Shown here piece after piece: positions 47,491 to 56,282 of a stretch of DNA of 64,000 nt. The notes beneath the pieces were generated by a model that saw only the letters and a list, made by a program, of their open reading frames with translations, was not told where the DNA came from and ran no database searches. The stretch is from Sphingomonadaceae bacterium (GTDB taxonomy: Bacteria; Pseudomonadota; Alphaproteobacteria; Sphingomonadales; Sphingomonadaceae). The stretch covers positions 124,001 to 188,000 of the forward strand of contig JAPZTW010000010.1 of NCBI GenBank assembly GCA_027533105.1. The letters are read 5' to 3'. The first letter of the stretch is position 1. Each line of letters opens with the position of its first letter. The translations under genes and the position numbers were made by a program.

Positions 47491-48813
47491 ATGGCAGACC
47501 ACTCATCCACTCCCTCGCCTTCGGGCTTCGGCTTCAACCCGCGCGATCCGCTGAATGACCTGCGGATGTCCGAAGCGGCGATCCCGCTTTACGAGAAGGT
47601 ACGCGATTTCGTCCGCGACGTGGTGGAGCCGATGAGCGTGGAATTCCACCGCCTCGGTGCCGGGCGCCCCGATCCCTGGCAATATGCCCCGGGCCAGCTT
47701 GAAGTGCTGGAAGCAGCCAAGGACAAGGCCAAGGCCGCCGGCCTGTGGAACTTCTTCCTGCCCAATGCCGAAACCGGCGAGGGGCTGTCCAACCTCGACT
47801 ATGCCTATATCGCCTTCGAACTCGGCAAGAACGAGCTGGCCTCGCAGGTGATGAACTGCAGCGCGCCCGATACCGGCAACATGGAAGTGCTGGAACGGGT
47901 CGGCACACCCGCACAGAAGGAACAGTGGCTGAAGCCGCTGCTGGAGGGCAAGATCCGCTCCGCCTTTGCCATGACCGAGCCCGACATGGCCTCATCCGAT
48001 GCCAAGAACATCCGTTGCCAGGCCGTGCTGCAGGGCAACGAATACGTCATCAACGGCGAGAAGCACTATATCTCGGGCGCGGGCGATCCGCGCTGCAAGA
48101 TCATGATCGTGATGGTCCAGACCAATCCCGATGCGCCCACCAACCGCCAGCAATCGCAGATCCTGGTGCCGATGGACACGCCGGGCGTCACGGTGGTCGG
48201 GCCGATGAACGTGTTCGGCGATCCCGATGCCCCGCACGGCCACATGCACATCGTGTTCGAGAACGTGCGGGTGCCCAAGGAGAACATGCTGCTGGGCGAA
48301 GGGCGCGGGTTCGAGATTTCGCAGCTGCGGCTGGGGCCGGGCCGGATCCACCACTGCATGCGCGCGATCGGCCGGGCCGAAAAGGCGCTCGACCTGATGG
48401 TCCAGCGCGGGACCGAACGCGTCGCCTTCGGCAAGCCGATCATCCAGCTGGGCGGCAATATCGAGAAGATCAGCCGCGCCCGGATCGAGATCGAATCGAT
48501 GCGCCTGATGGTGCTGAAGGCGGCCAAGGCGATGGACGTGCTGGGCAACCGCGAGGCGCGGGTGTGGATCCACATGGTCAAGGCGCTGGTGCCCGAACGG
48601 GTCTGCGACATCATCGACCAGGCGATCCAGATGTACGGCGCGCTGGGCGTCTCGCAGAAGACCCCGCTGGCCGCACTCTATACCAAGTCGCGGACCCTGC
48701 GGATCGCCGACGGCCCGGACGAGGTGCACCATATGGTGGTGGGCCGCAACGAGCTGAACGTGGTGCGCGATAGCGCGGCCGATCCCTCGATCGCGGCGGT
48801 GTTCCGCAACTAG
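47491..48813 (+). CDS. acyl-CoA dehydrogenase (ACAD10/11-like)
   Basis: 440 residues. Long N-terminal extension, then GLWNFFLPN, AFAMTEPDMASSDAKNI, HYISGAGDPRCKIMIVMVQT, and ERVAFGKPIIQLGGNIEKI; it ends with a helical C-terminal domain including IQMYGALGVSQ. These features fit the ACAD10/11-like group acting on 4- or 3-hydroxy or bulky acyl-CoAs. The ATG at 47491 begins MADHSS; the longer frame up to 47317 looks non-coding. It overlaps the end of the formylglycine-generating enzyme gene by four bases, tail to tail. Confidence 0.92.
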   Translation: MADHSSTPSPSGFGFNPRDPLNDLRMSEAAIPLYEKVRDFVRDVVEPMSVEFHRLGAGRPDPWQYAPGQLEVLEAAKDKAKAAGLWNFFLPNAETGEGLSNLDYAYIAFELGKNELASQVMNCSAPDTGNMEVLERVGTPAQKEQWLKPLLEGKIRSAFAMTEPDMASSDAKNIRCQAVLQGNEYVINGEKHYISGAGDPRCKIMIVMVQTNPDAPTNRQQSQILVPMDTPGVTVVGPMNVFGDPDAPHGHMHIVFENVRVPKENMLLGEGRGFEISQLRLGPGRIHHCMRAIGRAEKALDLMVQRGTERVAFGKPIIQLGGNIEKISRARIEIESMRLMVLKAAKAMDVLGNREARVWIHMVKALVPERVCDIIDQAIQMYGALGVSQKTPLAALYTKSRTLRIADGPDEVHHMVVGRNELNVVRDSAADPSIAAVFRN

Positions 48814-49775
48814 CCTTCAGGCACGCGCCTGACGCAGCGAAAGCCGATGTGGCTGGTGGCGGTATCGACCATTTCCGGGTGACGCGCCGCCGGGCGGAAC
48901 CGCTGGCAATGATTCAGCGCGCACAGGTGCGATCCACCCTTCAGCACCTTGCGCCCGATCCGGACCTCGGGCTGGGCCGGGTCGAAGCTGTCGCGCAGCT
49001 TACCGCCGCGCGGATTGCTGACCGCGCAGCAGGCCTGGCCGTGCTTCTTCTTCGGCGCGGCGGGGTGTTCGCTCCACCAGTCGGCGGTCCATTCCCAGAC
49101 ATTGCCGACCATGTCGTAAAGGCCATGGCCATTGGGCGGGAAGCTGCGCACCGGCGAGGTCCGCTCCCAGCCATCCTCGCGCGTGTTGGCGAAGGGGAAC
49201 AGCCCCTGCCAGTAATTGGCCAGCATCTTGCCTTCGGGCGCCAGTTCGTCGCCCCAGGCGAACTCCTTGCCCTCCAGCCCGCCACGCGCGGCAAATTCGT
49301 GCTCGGCTTCGGTCGGCAGCTCCTTGCCGGCCCACTTCGCATAGGCCTCGGCATCGGCCCAGGCGACCTGGACCACCGGGTGGTCCCAGAGCTCGAGACT
49401 GTCGAGATCGCTGCCGGGCCCCAGCGGATGGCGCCAGTCCGCCCCCGGGGTGAAGCGCCACCAGTGGTGGTATTCGTGCAGCGGCACCGGCCCCGCCGTC
49501 TTGGTGAAAACCAGCGATCCGGGCTGGGCGAATTCGGGCAGCATCCCGGGATAGTCCTTCGGATCGGGCGCGACCTCGGCCACCGTGACATGGCCCGTCG
49601 CCGCGACAAAGCGCGCGAATTCCCGGTTGGTGACCGGGGTTTCATCGATCCAGAACGCATCCACCTTGACCCGGCGCAGCGGGCGTTCCTCGGGATAGAA
49701 GGCTTCCGAACCCATGGTGAAGGTGCCGCCGGGAATAAACCGCATTCCGGCTGGTTCGGCGTGATCGGCGGTCAT
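48810..49775 (-). CDS. formylglycine-generating enzyme (sulfatase-modifying factor)
   Basis: 321 residues, SUMF1/FGE family. FIPGGTFTMGSEAFYPEERP opens the domain and MVGNVWEWTADWW marks the core. The copper-binding cysteine pair is present in SHLCALNHCQRFR (spacing CxxxxC as in human FGE). It oxidises the Cys of CxPxR motifs in nascent sulfatases to formylglycine in the cytoplasm before export. Its substrates are the three sulfatases between 28711 and 33221. It sits at the far end of the catabolic island, divergent from the SLOG gene. Confidence 0.93.
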   Translation of the reverse strand: MTADHAEPAGMRFIPGGTFTMGSEAFYPEERPLRRVKVDAFWIDETPVTNREFARFVAATGHVTVAEVAPDPKDYPGMLPEFAQPGSLVFTKTAGPVPLHEYHHWWRFTPGADWRHPLGPGSDLDSLELWDHPVVQVAWADAEAYAKWAGKELPTEAEHEFAARGGLEGKEFAWGDELAPEGKMLANYWQGLFPFANTREDGWERTSPVRSFPPNGHGLYDMVGNVWEWTADWWSEHPAAPKKKHGQACCAVSNPRGGKLRDSFDPAQPEVRIGRKVLKGGSHLCALNHCQRFRPAARHPEMVDTATSHIGFRCVRRVPEG

Positions 49776-49930
49776 GGTTCCTCTGGCCCGGTGCGCCGCC
49801 GCGGCGGCCGACTGGGGCGCTCTATCCACCATCCCGCCGAAGTGGGCAAGGCTGCCGGTTCGCGCTTGTGCAACCGTGATCCGGGCGATAGCCCTGTGCA
49901 CCACGCAAGGAGGGGCGGTCCGGACCGGGC

Positions 49931-51904
49931 ATGGGGGTCAACGGCATCAGTGAGATTGGCTTGAGCGCCCCGCAACCGGTGCTCGATGTGGGGGTAACCG
50001 GCCATCGCAGCCGCCACCCCGTGTTCTCCGCCAACAGCGAGGCCATCGCCGCAACGCTTGCCGACCTGCTCGGGGCGATCGAGCGGATCGTCAGCGAAAC
50101 GGGGCCATCCAGCGCCCCGGCCCGGCTCCATTCGCTGCTCGCCTATGGGGCGGACATGATGGCGGTCGGGGCTGCCACGGCGCGGGGCTGGCCGGTGGCG
50201 GCGCCGCTGCCGTTCGGAAGCCGGCTCAACCTGGCGATCAATGCCCAGCCGACCAACCTGGCCGACATGGAGCGGTTGCTGGCCGGGGCCGAACCCCAGG
50301 AACCCGAAGTGGCGCAGCGCGCCGCCGAGATCCGCCAGGGCGGCGCACAGGTGGGCATTTTCGAGCTGGCCGAGCAGGACGCCGCCGTCGAGGGCCTCTA
50401 TCGCAGTCATCTGGGCGATCCCGCCGAGCCGGCCGCCCAGCAGGCCTTCTACGCGCTCTGTTCCGACCGCGCCGCCATGGCCGCGCGGGTCATGATCGAA
50501 CATTCCGACCTGTTGATCGGGATCTGGGATGGCGAAACACGCGGGGCGATCGGCGGCACCCGGCATACGATCGAGGCCGCGCTGGACCTGGGCGTGCCGG
50601 TGGTCTGGATCGACGCGCGCCAGCCGGCCGGATGGCGCGTGCTGCGCGCGGCCGAGGAACTGGCCGGGATCGCGCGCCGGGAAGCGCTGGAACGCGACGA
50701 GGCGGGTCTGCGCGCGGTTATCGGCGATGCCCTGCTGCCGTCGGGGGACAGCTGGCAACGCGCCCGCGGGTTCGAGCGCTGGCGCCCCCGCAGCAACCCG
50801 CTGCTCCAGGCCTATCGCCAGATCGAAACCCTGTTCGGCGAGCCCTGGCAGCGCCCGTTCCGCTCGCTGACCCAGCGCTACGAGACCCCCGAGGCGATCG
50901 TGCAGGGCAGCGCCGCGCCGCTGCTGGCAGCGGCCGCCGCCCTGCCCGATGGCGATCCCGCGATCCCGGACAGGATTGCCGCCGGGGTCCTCAAGCCATT
51001 TGCCTGGACCGATGGCCTCTCGACCTGGCTGGCCGATGCCTATCGCGGATCGATGGTGCTCAGCTTCTTCCTGTCCGCCTTCGCGATCGTCGGCGGGATC
51101 GCCTATCTGCCGGTGGCGACGGTCGATCAGAAATGGGCCTTTGCCCTGTTCGAATTCGCCCTGCTGGCGGCGATCATCGGCATCTTCTTCATGGGCAAGC
51201 GGCTGCGCTGGCACCAGCGCTGGTTCGCGATGCGCCGGGTGGCCGAGTATTTCCGCCACGCGCCGATCATGCTGCTGCTGGGCGCGGCGCGCTCGACCGG
51301 GCGCTGGCCGCGCGGATCGGGCGGCAACTGGCCCGAATGGTACGCGCGCCATGCCCTGCGAGCGATCGGCCTGCCGCAGATGCGGGTGACGGCGCCGTTC
51401 CTGCGGGCCGCGCTGGAACTGATGCGCGACCACCACGTCGAACCGCAGCGGCGTTATCACCTGGCCAAGGCCAGACGCCTGCACCGGGCGCAGCACAATC
51501 TCGATCGCCTGTCGGAAAGCCTGTTCGTGCTCGCCGTGCTGTCGGTCGCCAGTTACCTGCTGATCGAGCTGGGGGCCGCGCTGGGCTGGCTGCCCCACCA
51601 CCTGCCGCACGATGTCGCCAAGGCCTTTACCTTTGTCGGCGTGCTGCTGCCGACCCTGGGCGGAGCCTTTGCCGGGGTGCATTACTTCGGGGACTTCGAG
51701 CGGTTTGCCGGCATTTCGGAAGTGACCGCGGAAAAGCTGGGCGATGTGGCGGTGCGGATCGCCATCCTGCTCGACGCGCCCGATGCCGACATCAGCTATG
51801 CCAGCGTTTCGGCCCTGGCCCACGCCATCGACGAAATCGTGGTGGACGAGATCGAAAACTGGCAATCTGTCTTTGGCGGGAAGCACATAACGGTTCCGGT
51901 CTGA
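49931..51904 (+). CDS. SLOG-domain protein with C-terminal four-helix membrane (SLATT-like) module
   Basis: 657 residues. Residues 17-230 have the SLOG pattern: DVGVTGHR at the start, LLAYGADMMAV, APLPFG, and DLLIGIWDGETRGAIGGTRHTI followed by GVPVVWIDA; SLOG domains bind or process nucleotide signals. The C-terminal part has four hydrophobic helices (about 374-396, 402-421, 530-553, 565-584) and an acidic tail with EIENWQSVF, similar in style to SLATT membrane domains. In conflict systems such pairs are proposed to sense a nucleotide and open a membrane pore. It is first in a run with two secreted proteases (21-base gap). I recognise the domains, not the exact family. Confidence 0.7.
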   Translation: MGVNGISEIGLSAPQPVLDVGVTGHRSRHPVFSANSEAIAATLADLLGAIERIVSETGPSSAPARLHSLLAYGADMMAVGAATARGWPVAAPLPFGSRLNLAINAQPTNLADMERLLAGAEPQEPEVAQRAAEIRQGGAQVGIFELAEQDAAVEGLYRSHLGDPAEPAAQQAFYALCSDRAAMAARVMIEHSDLLIGIWDGETRGAIGGTRHTIEAALDLGVPVVWIDARQPAGWRVLRAAEELAGIARREALERDEAGLRAVIGDALLPSGDSWQRARGFERWRPRSNPLLQAYRQIETLFGEPWQRPFRSLTQRYETPEAIVQGSAAPLLAAAAALPDGDPAIPDRIAAGVLKPFAWTDGLSTWLADAYRGSMVLSFFLSAFAIVGGIAYLPVATVDQKWAFALFEFALLAAIIGIFFMGKRLRWHQRWFAMRRVAEYFRHAPIMLLLGAARSTGRWPRGSGGNWPEWYARHALRAIGLPQMRVTAPFLRAALELMRDHHVEPQRRYHLAKARRLHRAQHNLDRLSESLFVLAVLSVASYLLIELGAALGWLPHHLPHDVAKAFTFVGVLLPTLGGAFAGVHYFGDFERFAGISEVTAEKLGDVAVRIAILLDAPDADISYASVSALAHAIDEIVVDEIENWQSVFGGKHITVPV

Positions 51905-51925
51905 CCAGCCGGAAAGGGGGGTGGC

Positions 51926-53896
51926 ATGCGGCAGGCGATCAATGCCAGGCGGTTTCTCCAGTCACTCGCGCTGCTTGGTTTGGCGCTGCTGGGCCAACCG
52001 GCTGCGGCACAACAACCCGCTGACAGCGCCACCACGGCTGCATCCGAGCCCGAACCCTGCCCCTATACCGCGACCGAGCGCGACAAGTGCCCCAACGCCG
52101 TGCGCGTCACGGTCGGTTTCCGGCGGAATGTCGACGATCTGCAACCAGGGCTCGAGGCCATGGTTCGCGCGCTTCCTTTCACGCGGATCGGCTGGCCGGC
52201 CGAGATCGAGATCTCCCGCTACCCGGTCGACCAGCGGTTCCTCGCCTTGCTGGACCGCGGCGAAGGTCCATCCAGTGCCATGGACGAGCAGAGCCTGTCA
52301 TTCGATAACGGCGGCATGACGAACATGCCCGGGTTCAATCCCAGCCCGATGCCCTTCGCCTTGGCCAACGATCCCCAACTGGCTGACAGGCTGGCCGAGG
52401 CCTTGCGGTCCTATGTCCGCGTCCGGGCGCTGAACCTGCTGGTCGACGGGGATGTTTCCGGCGAGGAACCGCCCTTTGCCTTTTGCCTCGAACCGCAGGG
52501 CCAGGATTGCCCGGCCAGCGGCAACTCGGAGATCGGGCAGGTCGATCCCGAGATCTACTGGACCATCGGCCTGCGCAACCAGAGCACCCAGCCGCGCTAT
52601 TTCTATGTCCTGGCCTTCGATCCCGATAACCGCCTGCGCATCCTGCTGACGCCCCATGATGGAGATGGCGGACCGCTGCAGCCCGGGGCGCTGATCGCCG
52701 CGCGCAATCCCTATTATGCCAACGAGGGGCGAACCCAGTTCTTTATCCTGGAGCGGACCGAGCCATTCGATCCGCGAGTCCTCGCGCCCGGTCCGGCCAG
52801 CCACGACCTCGCCTTCAACTGCAAGGCGGGGCTGGAACCGGTGCTGTGTTCGGCCCTGTCGGGCACCAACATCCTGATGCCCGATGTCGACACCCGGCAA
52901 GGCGACGGGCAGATCATCCACCAACTGACCGTGACCTTCGAGGTCGAACCGGCACCGGCTGCCGGCGGAGGCCGGCCGCCACCGGAAGGCTATGCCCCGT
53001 GGCAGGCGCAGATCTATTCCACCCAGACCTACAGCCGCGAACAGATCGAGGCCGATACGAAGCTGGGGGTGAACGGCAAGTTCCTGGCCCAGCAGACGCG
53101 CTACCAGCTCTATCACCGCTGCGGCGGCTCGCTGATCGCGCCCAATATCGTGCTGACAGCCGCACATTGCGTGGCCAATGGCGCCGCGGTGGAGGGGGTG
53201 AAGGTGCTGACCACGCGCGAGGTGCGGCTGGGCACGCAGGACCTCAGGGTGCCGGGCGATACCTACCGGATCGCGGCCGTGGTGGTGCACGAAGGTTATC
53301 GCGGCGGGCAGCAGCGCGATGACCTGGCCGTGCTGCGGATTGTCCGCAAGACCGGCAGCAAGGCGCAGGTTCCGATTGTGCTCCCGCATCAGGCGCCGGG
53401 TCTGGCGCGGATTGCGCCCAAGGCCCCGCTCAGCGTGCTGGGCTGGGGCTATACCCGCGTGGTCGAACGCGGTGAGCGGCACGAAGTGACCGAGGATGGG
53501 CCGCAGTTTGCCCAGGCCATGCTGCAAAAGGCCGACATGGAAGTGTTCGATACCGAGCGTTGCCGCAAGCTGCGCAGCTATGGCGACATCTACAAGACCA
53601 TCTGCGCGGTTTCGCTCTCGACCCGCCAGGAACCGGGCCATGCCTTCAGCTGCCGCGGTGACAGTGGCGGGCCGATCATCCAGGAACGGGGCCGCACCAT
53701 CGTCCAGGTCGGGGTGGTATCCGGCGGGGTGGGCTGCGGCGCCTTCGAGAACGGTCAGCAGAACCCGTCGCGGTTCGTCGATCTGCGGCAATATGCCGAC
53801 TGGCTGGAAGCGGCCAAGCGGCGCGTTGCCCAGCTATCGGGCGCGGTCGAACGGCTCGCCGAACCTGCCGCCGGAGCGAGAACCCGCGCGCCCTGA
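51926..53896 (+). CDS. secreted S1-family serine protease with DUF4384-like N-terminal region
   Basis: 656 residues. Signal peptide ending AAAQQ. Residues 40-340 form a region with RIGWPAEIEISR and, near 220-260, a DUF4384-like stretch (RNQSTQPRYFYVLAFDPDNR). The C-terminal 280 residues are a chymotrypsin-fold protease with His414 (LTAAHC), Asp466 (DDLAVLRI) and Ser580 (CRGDSGGP). The residue at the trypsin Asp189 position is Phe (AFSCRGDSGG), so it should not prefer Arg/Lys. It is a paralogue of the next gene. AAAGGGGGG lies just upstream of the start. It works in the periplasm or outside the cell; targets unknown. Confidence 0.85.
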   Translation: MRQAINARRFLQSLALLGLALLGQPAAAQQPADSATTAASEPEPCPYTATERDKCPNAVRVTVGFRRNVDDLQPGLEAMVRALPFTRIGWPAEIEISRYPVDQRFLALLDRGEGPSSAMDEQSLSFDNGGMTNMPGFNPSPMPFALANDPQLADRLAEALRSYVRVRALNLLVDGDVSGEEPPFAFCLEPQGQDCPASGNSEIGQVDPEIYWTIGLRNQSTQPRYFYVLAFDPDNRLRILLTPHDGDGGPLQPGALIAARNPYYANEGRTQFFILERTEPFDPRVLAPGPASHDLAFNCKAGLEPVLCSALSGTNILMPDVDTRQGDGQIIHQLTVTFEVEPAPAAGGGRPPPEGYAPWQAQIYSTQTYSREQIEADTKLGVNGKFLAQQTRYQLYHRCGGSLIAPNIVLTAAHCVANGAAVEGVKVLTTREVRLGTQDLRVPGDTYRIAAVVVHEGYRGGQQRDDLAVLRIVRKTGSKAQVPIVLPHQAPGLARIAPKAPLSVLGWGYTRVVERGERHEVTEDGPQFAQAMLQKADMEVFDTERCRKLRSYGDIYKTICAVSLSTRQEPGHAFSCRGDSGGPIIQERGRTIVQVGVVSGGVGCGAFENGQQNPSRFVDLRQYADWLEAAKRRVAQLSGAVERLAEPAAGARTRAP

Positions 53897-53946
53897 CAGG
53901 TTTTCGTGCTATCCTTGGTGCCGGCCGTCCGGATGGAGGACTGAAC

Positions 53947-55938
53947 ATGGCGACAAGTGCCTGGCAAATGCCCTCGATCCTGCGCGCTTTTTCCGGCGCC
54001 TTGGCCCTGCTGCTGGCCCTGCCGGGCAGTCCGCTGCATGGCCAGGACCAGGCCGAGTATCCGGCTGCACCGCCCGCCGACTCCGCGACCCCGGCCCAGG
54101 CCGGCGTTCGCGATGATCCCTGCTCCTATCTCAACGCCACCCGCAACTATTGCACGAATACCCGGCGTGTAACGATCGGCTGGCGCCTCAATATCGAGGC
54201 CGAACAGGACCTGCTGTGGCGGATGATCACGCGCAATCCAAAGGCCAGGATCGGCTGGCCGGCCGAATTCGAGATCAGCCGCGCCTCGCCGGGCAGCAAG
54301 ACGCTGGTGCTGATCGCCACGCAGAACAGCCCGGTTGGGTCCACCGAAACCGAAGAGGACGCATCCTATCGCGGGCCGGACCGTGAAGCCGGCGAAGCGA
54401 CGGGGGACATGATCGATATCGGCGAGCTGGACGATCCCCGGCTGGCCGACAAGTTCGACCAGGCGCTGCAGAACCTCATCCGGATCCGGGCGCTCGGCCT
54501 GCTGAGCTCGCAATTGCGGCGCGGCGCTTTTGCTCTGTGTCTGGAGCGGGTGGACCGCGAATGCCCCGGGGAGGACGGATCGGACTTTGCAATGCTGCGC
54601 CCCGGTGAAGAGGCGCGGTTCGGGCTGCGCAATGTCGCTGATCCGGACACGGCCGGATCGCGACCGGACTATGTCTATGTCCTGATGGTGACCCCCGACA
54701 ACCAGGTCCGGGTGATCCTGACGCCCGACGATGCGGGTGGCCAGCCCTTGGCCCCTGGCCAGATTGCCATCAACCGGCAGGAAACGATCATCCTGCAAGA
54801 AGGGCGCACCCGGTTCTTCACCCTGCTCCGGGCGGCGCCGTTCGCGCCTGGCGTGATCGTGCGCGACCCGACTTCGGGACAGCGGACACTCGATTGCAGC
54901 GCCGGGCGCGAACCCGTGCTGTGCAGCGCGCTGTCGGGCGAGAACATCGCCCTGCCCCCAGCCTGGCCCACTGGTCCGGTCCATTGGACCATGGCCGAGC
55001 AGAGCGTGATCGTGACGCGCAAACAACAGTACGCGGCCGGCGGCGGGCGGACGGCAAAGGCCGGCTTCGCGCCGTGGCAAGCGCAGATCTTTTCCAACCA
55101 GACCTATTCGAAGAAGCAGATCGATGAGGACACGGCGCTGGGGCCAAAAGGCAAGATGCTGGCCCGGCAGACCGACTATCAGCGCTATCACCGGTGCGGC
55201 GGCTCGCTGATCGCGCCGGGCATCGTGCTGACCGCCGCCCATTGCGTGGCCAAGGGGCCGACCGTTGAGGGTGGCCAGGTGCTGCGCACGCGCGAGGTGC
55301 GGCTGGGAACCCAGGACCTGAGCCAACCGGGCGCGGTCTACCGGATCGCCGCCGTGGTCGTTCACAAGGGCTACCGGACGAACAGCCAGCGCGACGATAT
55401 TGCCCTGCTGCGGATCGTGCCCAAGGTGGGGGTGGCGCCGCAGCTGGCCGTGCGCCTGGCGCACGAGGTTCCGGGCTTCCCGCGGGCGACACCGGGGGCG
55501 CCGATCAGCGTGCTGGGCTGGGGCTTCACCGGCGTGGTCGAGCGCGGTGAACGCCACGAAATGACCCAGGACGGGCCGCAGTTCGCGGTGGCCCGGCTGC
55601 AGATCGCCGACCTCGAAGCCTTCGACCCGGCGGAATGCGCCCGGATCCCCGGCTATGGCGACATCTTCAAGACGATCTGCGCAGTCACCCGCAGCGACCG
55701 GCAGGACCGGTCGACCGCGTTCAGCTGTCGCGGCGACAGCGGCGGGCCGGTGATTCGGCAACGCGGTGTCCAGATCGTGCAGGTCGGGCTGGTGTCAGGC
55801 GGGGTTGGTTGCGGCGCGATCGAGAACGGGCAGCAGAACCCTTCGCGCTTTGTCGATCTGGCGCTTTATGGCGCCTGGATCGAAGGCGCCAAGAAGCTGG
55901 TCCGGTCGCTGAACAACGAGGTCAGGCCCTTTCCCTGA
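53947..55938 (+). CDS. secreted S1-family serine protease, tandem paralogue
   Basis: 663 residues. Signal peptide ending near LHGQD. Same layout as the preceding gene: RIGWPAEFEISR in the N-terminal region, a DUF4384-like stretch around RPDYVYVLMVTPDNQ, and an S1 protease domain with His432 (LTAAHC), Asp484 (DDIALLRI) and Ser598 (CRGDSGGP). The specificity-pocket position is again Phe. The two are clearly related over their whole length, with the protease domains most alike, so they arose by tandem duplication. A hairpin terminator follows the stop. Confidence 0.85.
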   Translation: MATSAWQMPSILRAFSGALALLLALPGSPLHGQDQAEYPAAPPADSATPAQAGVRDDPCSYLNATRNYCTNTRRVTIGWRLNIEAEQDLLWRMITRNPKARIGWPAEFEISRASPGSKTLVLIATQNSPVGSTETEEDASYRGPDREAGEATGDMIDIGELDDPRLADKFDQALQNLIRIRALGLLSSQLRRGAFALCLERVDRECPGEDGSDFAMLRPGEEARFGLRNVADPDTAGSRPDYVYVLMVTPDNQVRVILTPDDAGGQPLAPGQIAINRQETIILQEGRTRFFTLLRAAPFAPGVIVRDPTSGQRTLDCSAGREPVLCSALSGENIALPPAWPTGPVHWTMAEQSVIVTRKQQYAAGGGRTAKAGFAPWQAQIFSNQTYSKKQIDEDTALGPKGKMLARQTDYQRYHRCGGSLIAPGIVLTAAHCVAKGPTVEGGQVLRTREVRLGTQDLSQPGAVYRIAAVVVHKGYRTNSQRDDIALLRIVPKVGVAPQLAVRLAHEVPGFPRATPGAPISVLGWGFTGVVERGERHEMTQDGPQFAVARLQIADLEAFDPAECARIPGYGDIFKTICAVTRSDRQDRSTAFSCRGDSGGPVIRQRGVQIVQVGLVSGGVGCGAIENGQQNPSRFVDLALYGAWIEGAKKLVRSLNNEVRPFP

Positions 55939-55956
55939 GCTGCGCGGCGGACAAGA

Positions 55957-55982
55957 AAAAGGCCCGCCGCAGCGAGCCTTTT
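55957..55982. terminator. bidirectional intrinsic terminator
   Basis: AAAAGGCCCGC pairs with GCGAGCCTTTT (one mismatch) around a CGCA loop; each arm ends in an A/T run, giving a U-tract in both directions. It separates the protease gene (ending 55938) from the lipoprotein gene (ending 56007) and can stop both. Confidence 0.85.
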
Positions 55983-56006
55983 CCGTTCAAACGGTGCCCG
56001 GCCGGA

Positions 56007-56249
56007 TTACTGGTCGGTCGAACCCTGGTCAGTGGAGCCCTGATCCGTCGAACCCTGATCGGTCGAGCCCTGATCGGTCGAACCCTGGTCGGTCGAATCC
56101 GTGGCCGCGGCCGTGGCGGCTTCGGTTGCCGCAGCGGTAGCGGCTTCGGTGGCGGCGGGTTCGGCAGCCGGAGCTTCTTCGGCCGGCTTGCTGCAAGCGG
56201 CGAGGCCCAGGGCCAGGGCGGCAACAGCGATAATCGTGGTCTTGCGCAT
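56007..56249 (-). CDS. small repeat-tailed lipoprotein
   Basis: 80 residues. Signal peptide with lipobox GLAACSK; the mature part is Ala/Glu/Thr-rich (ATEAATAAATEAATAAA) and ends in six copies of STDQG (last one truncated). Low-complexity, hydrophilic and probably unfolded; it may tether or extend from the membrane. Function is not known. It lies between the protease operon and the TIR protein gene, 33 bases downstream of the TIR stop on the same strand. Start at 56249 before the KTT of the signal peptide. Confidence 0.7.
   Translation of the reverse strand: MRKTTIIAVAALALGLAACSKPAEEAPAAEPAATEAATAAATEAATAAATDSTDQGSTDQGSTDQGSTDQGSTDQGSTDQ
56010..56099 (-). repeat. 15-bp minisatellite, about six units
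   Basis: Six units of GAACCCTGATCGGTC (plus-strand reading) with one to three base changes each, encoding the STDQG tail of the lipoprotein. As the unit is 15 bp, gain or loss of copies keeps the frame. Confidence 0.85.
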
Positions 56250-56282
56250 GAAAGGTACTCCCCCAGTTGAGACGGTCATGAT

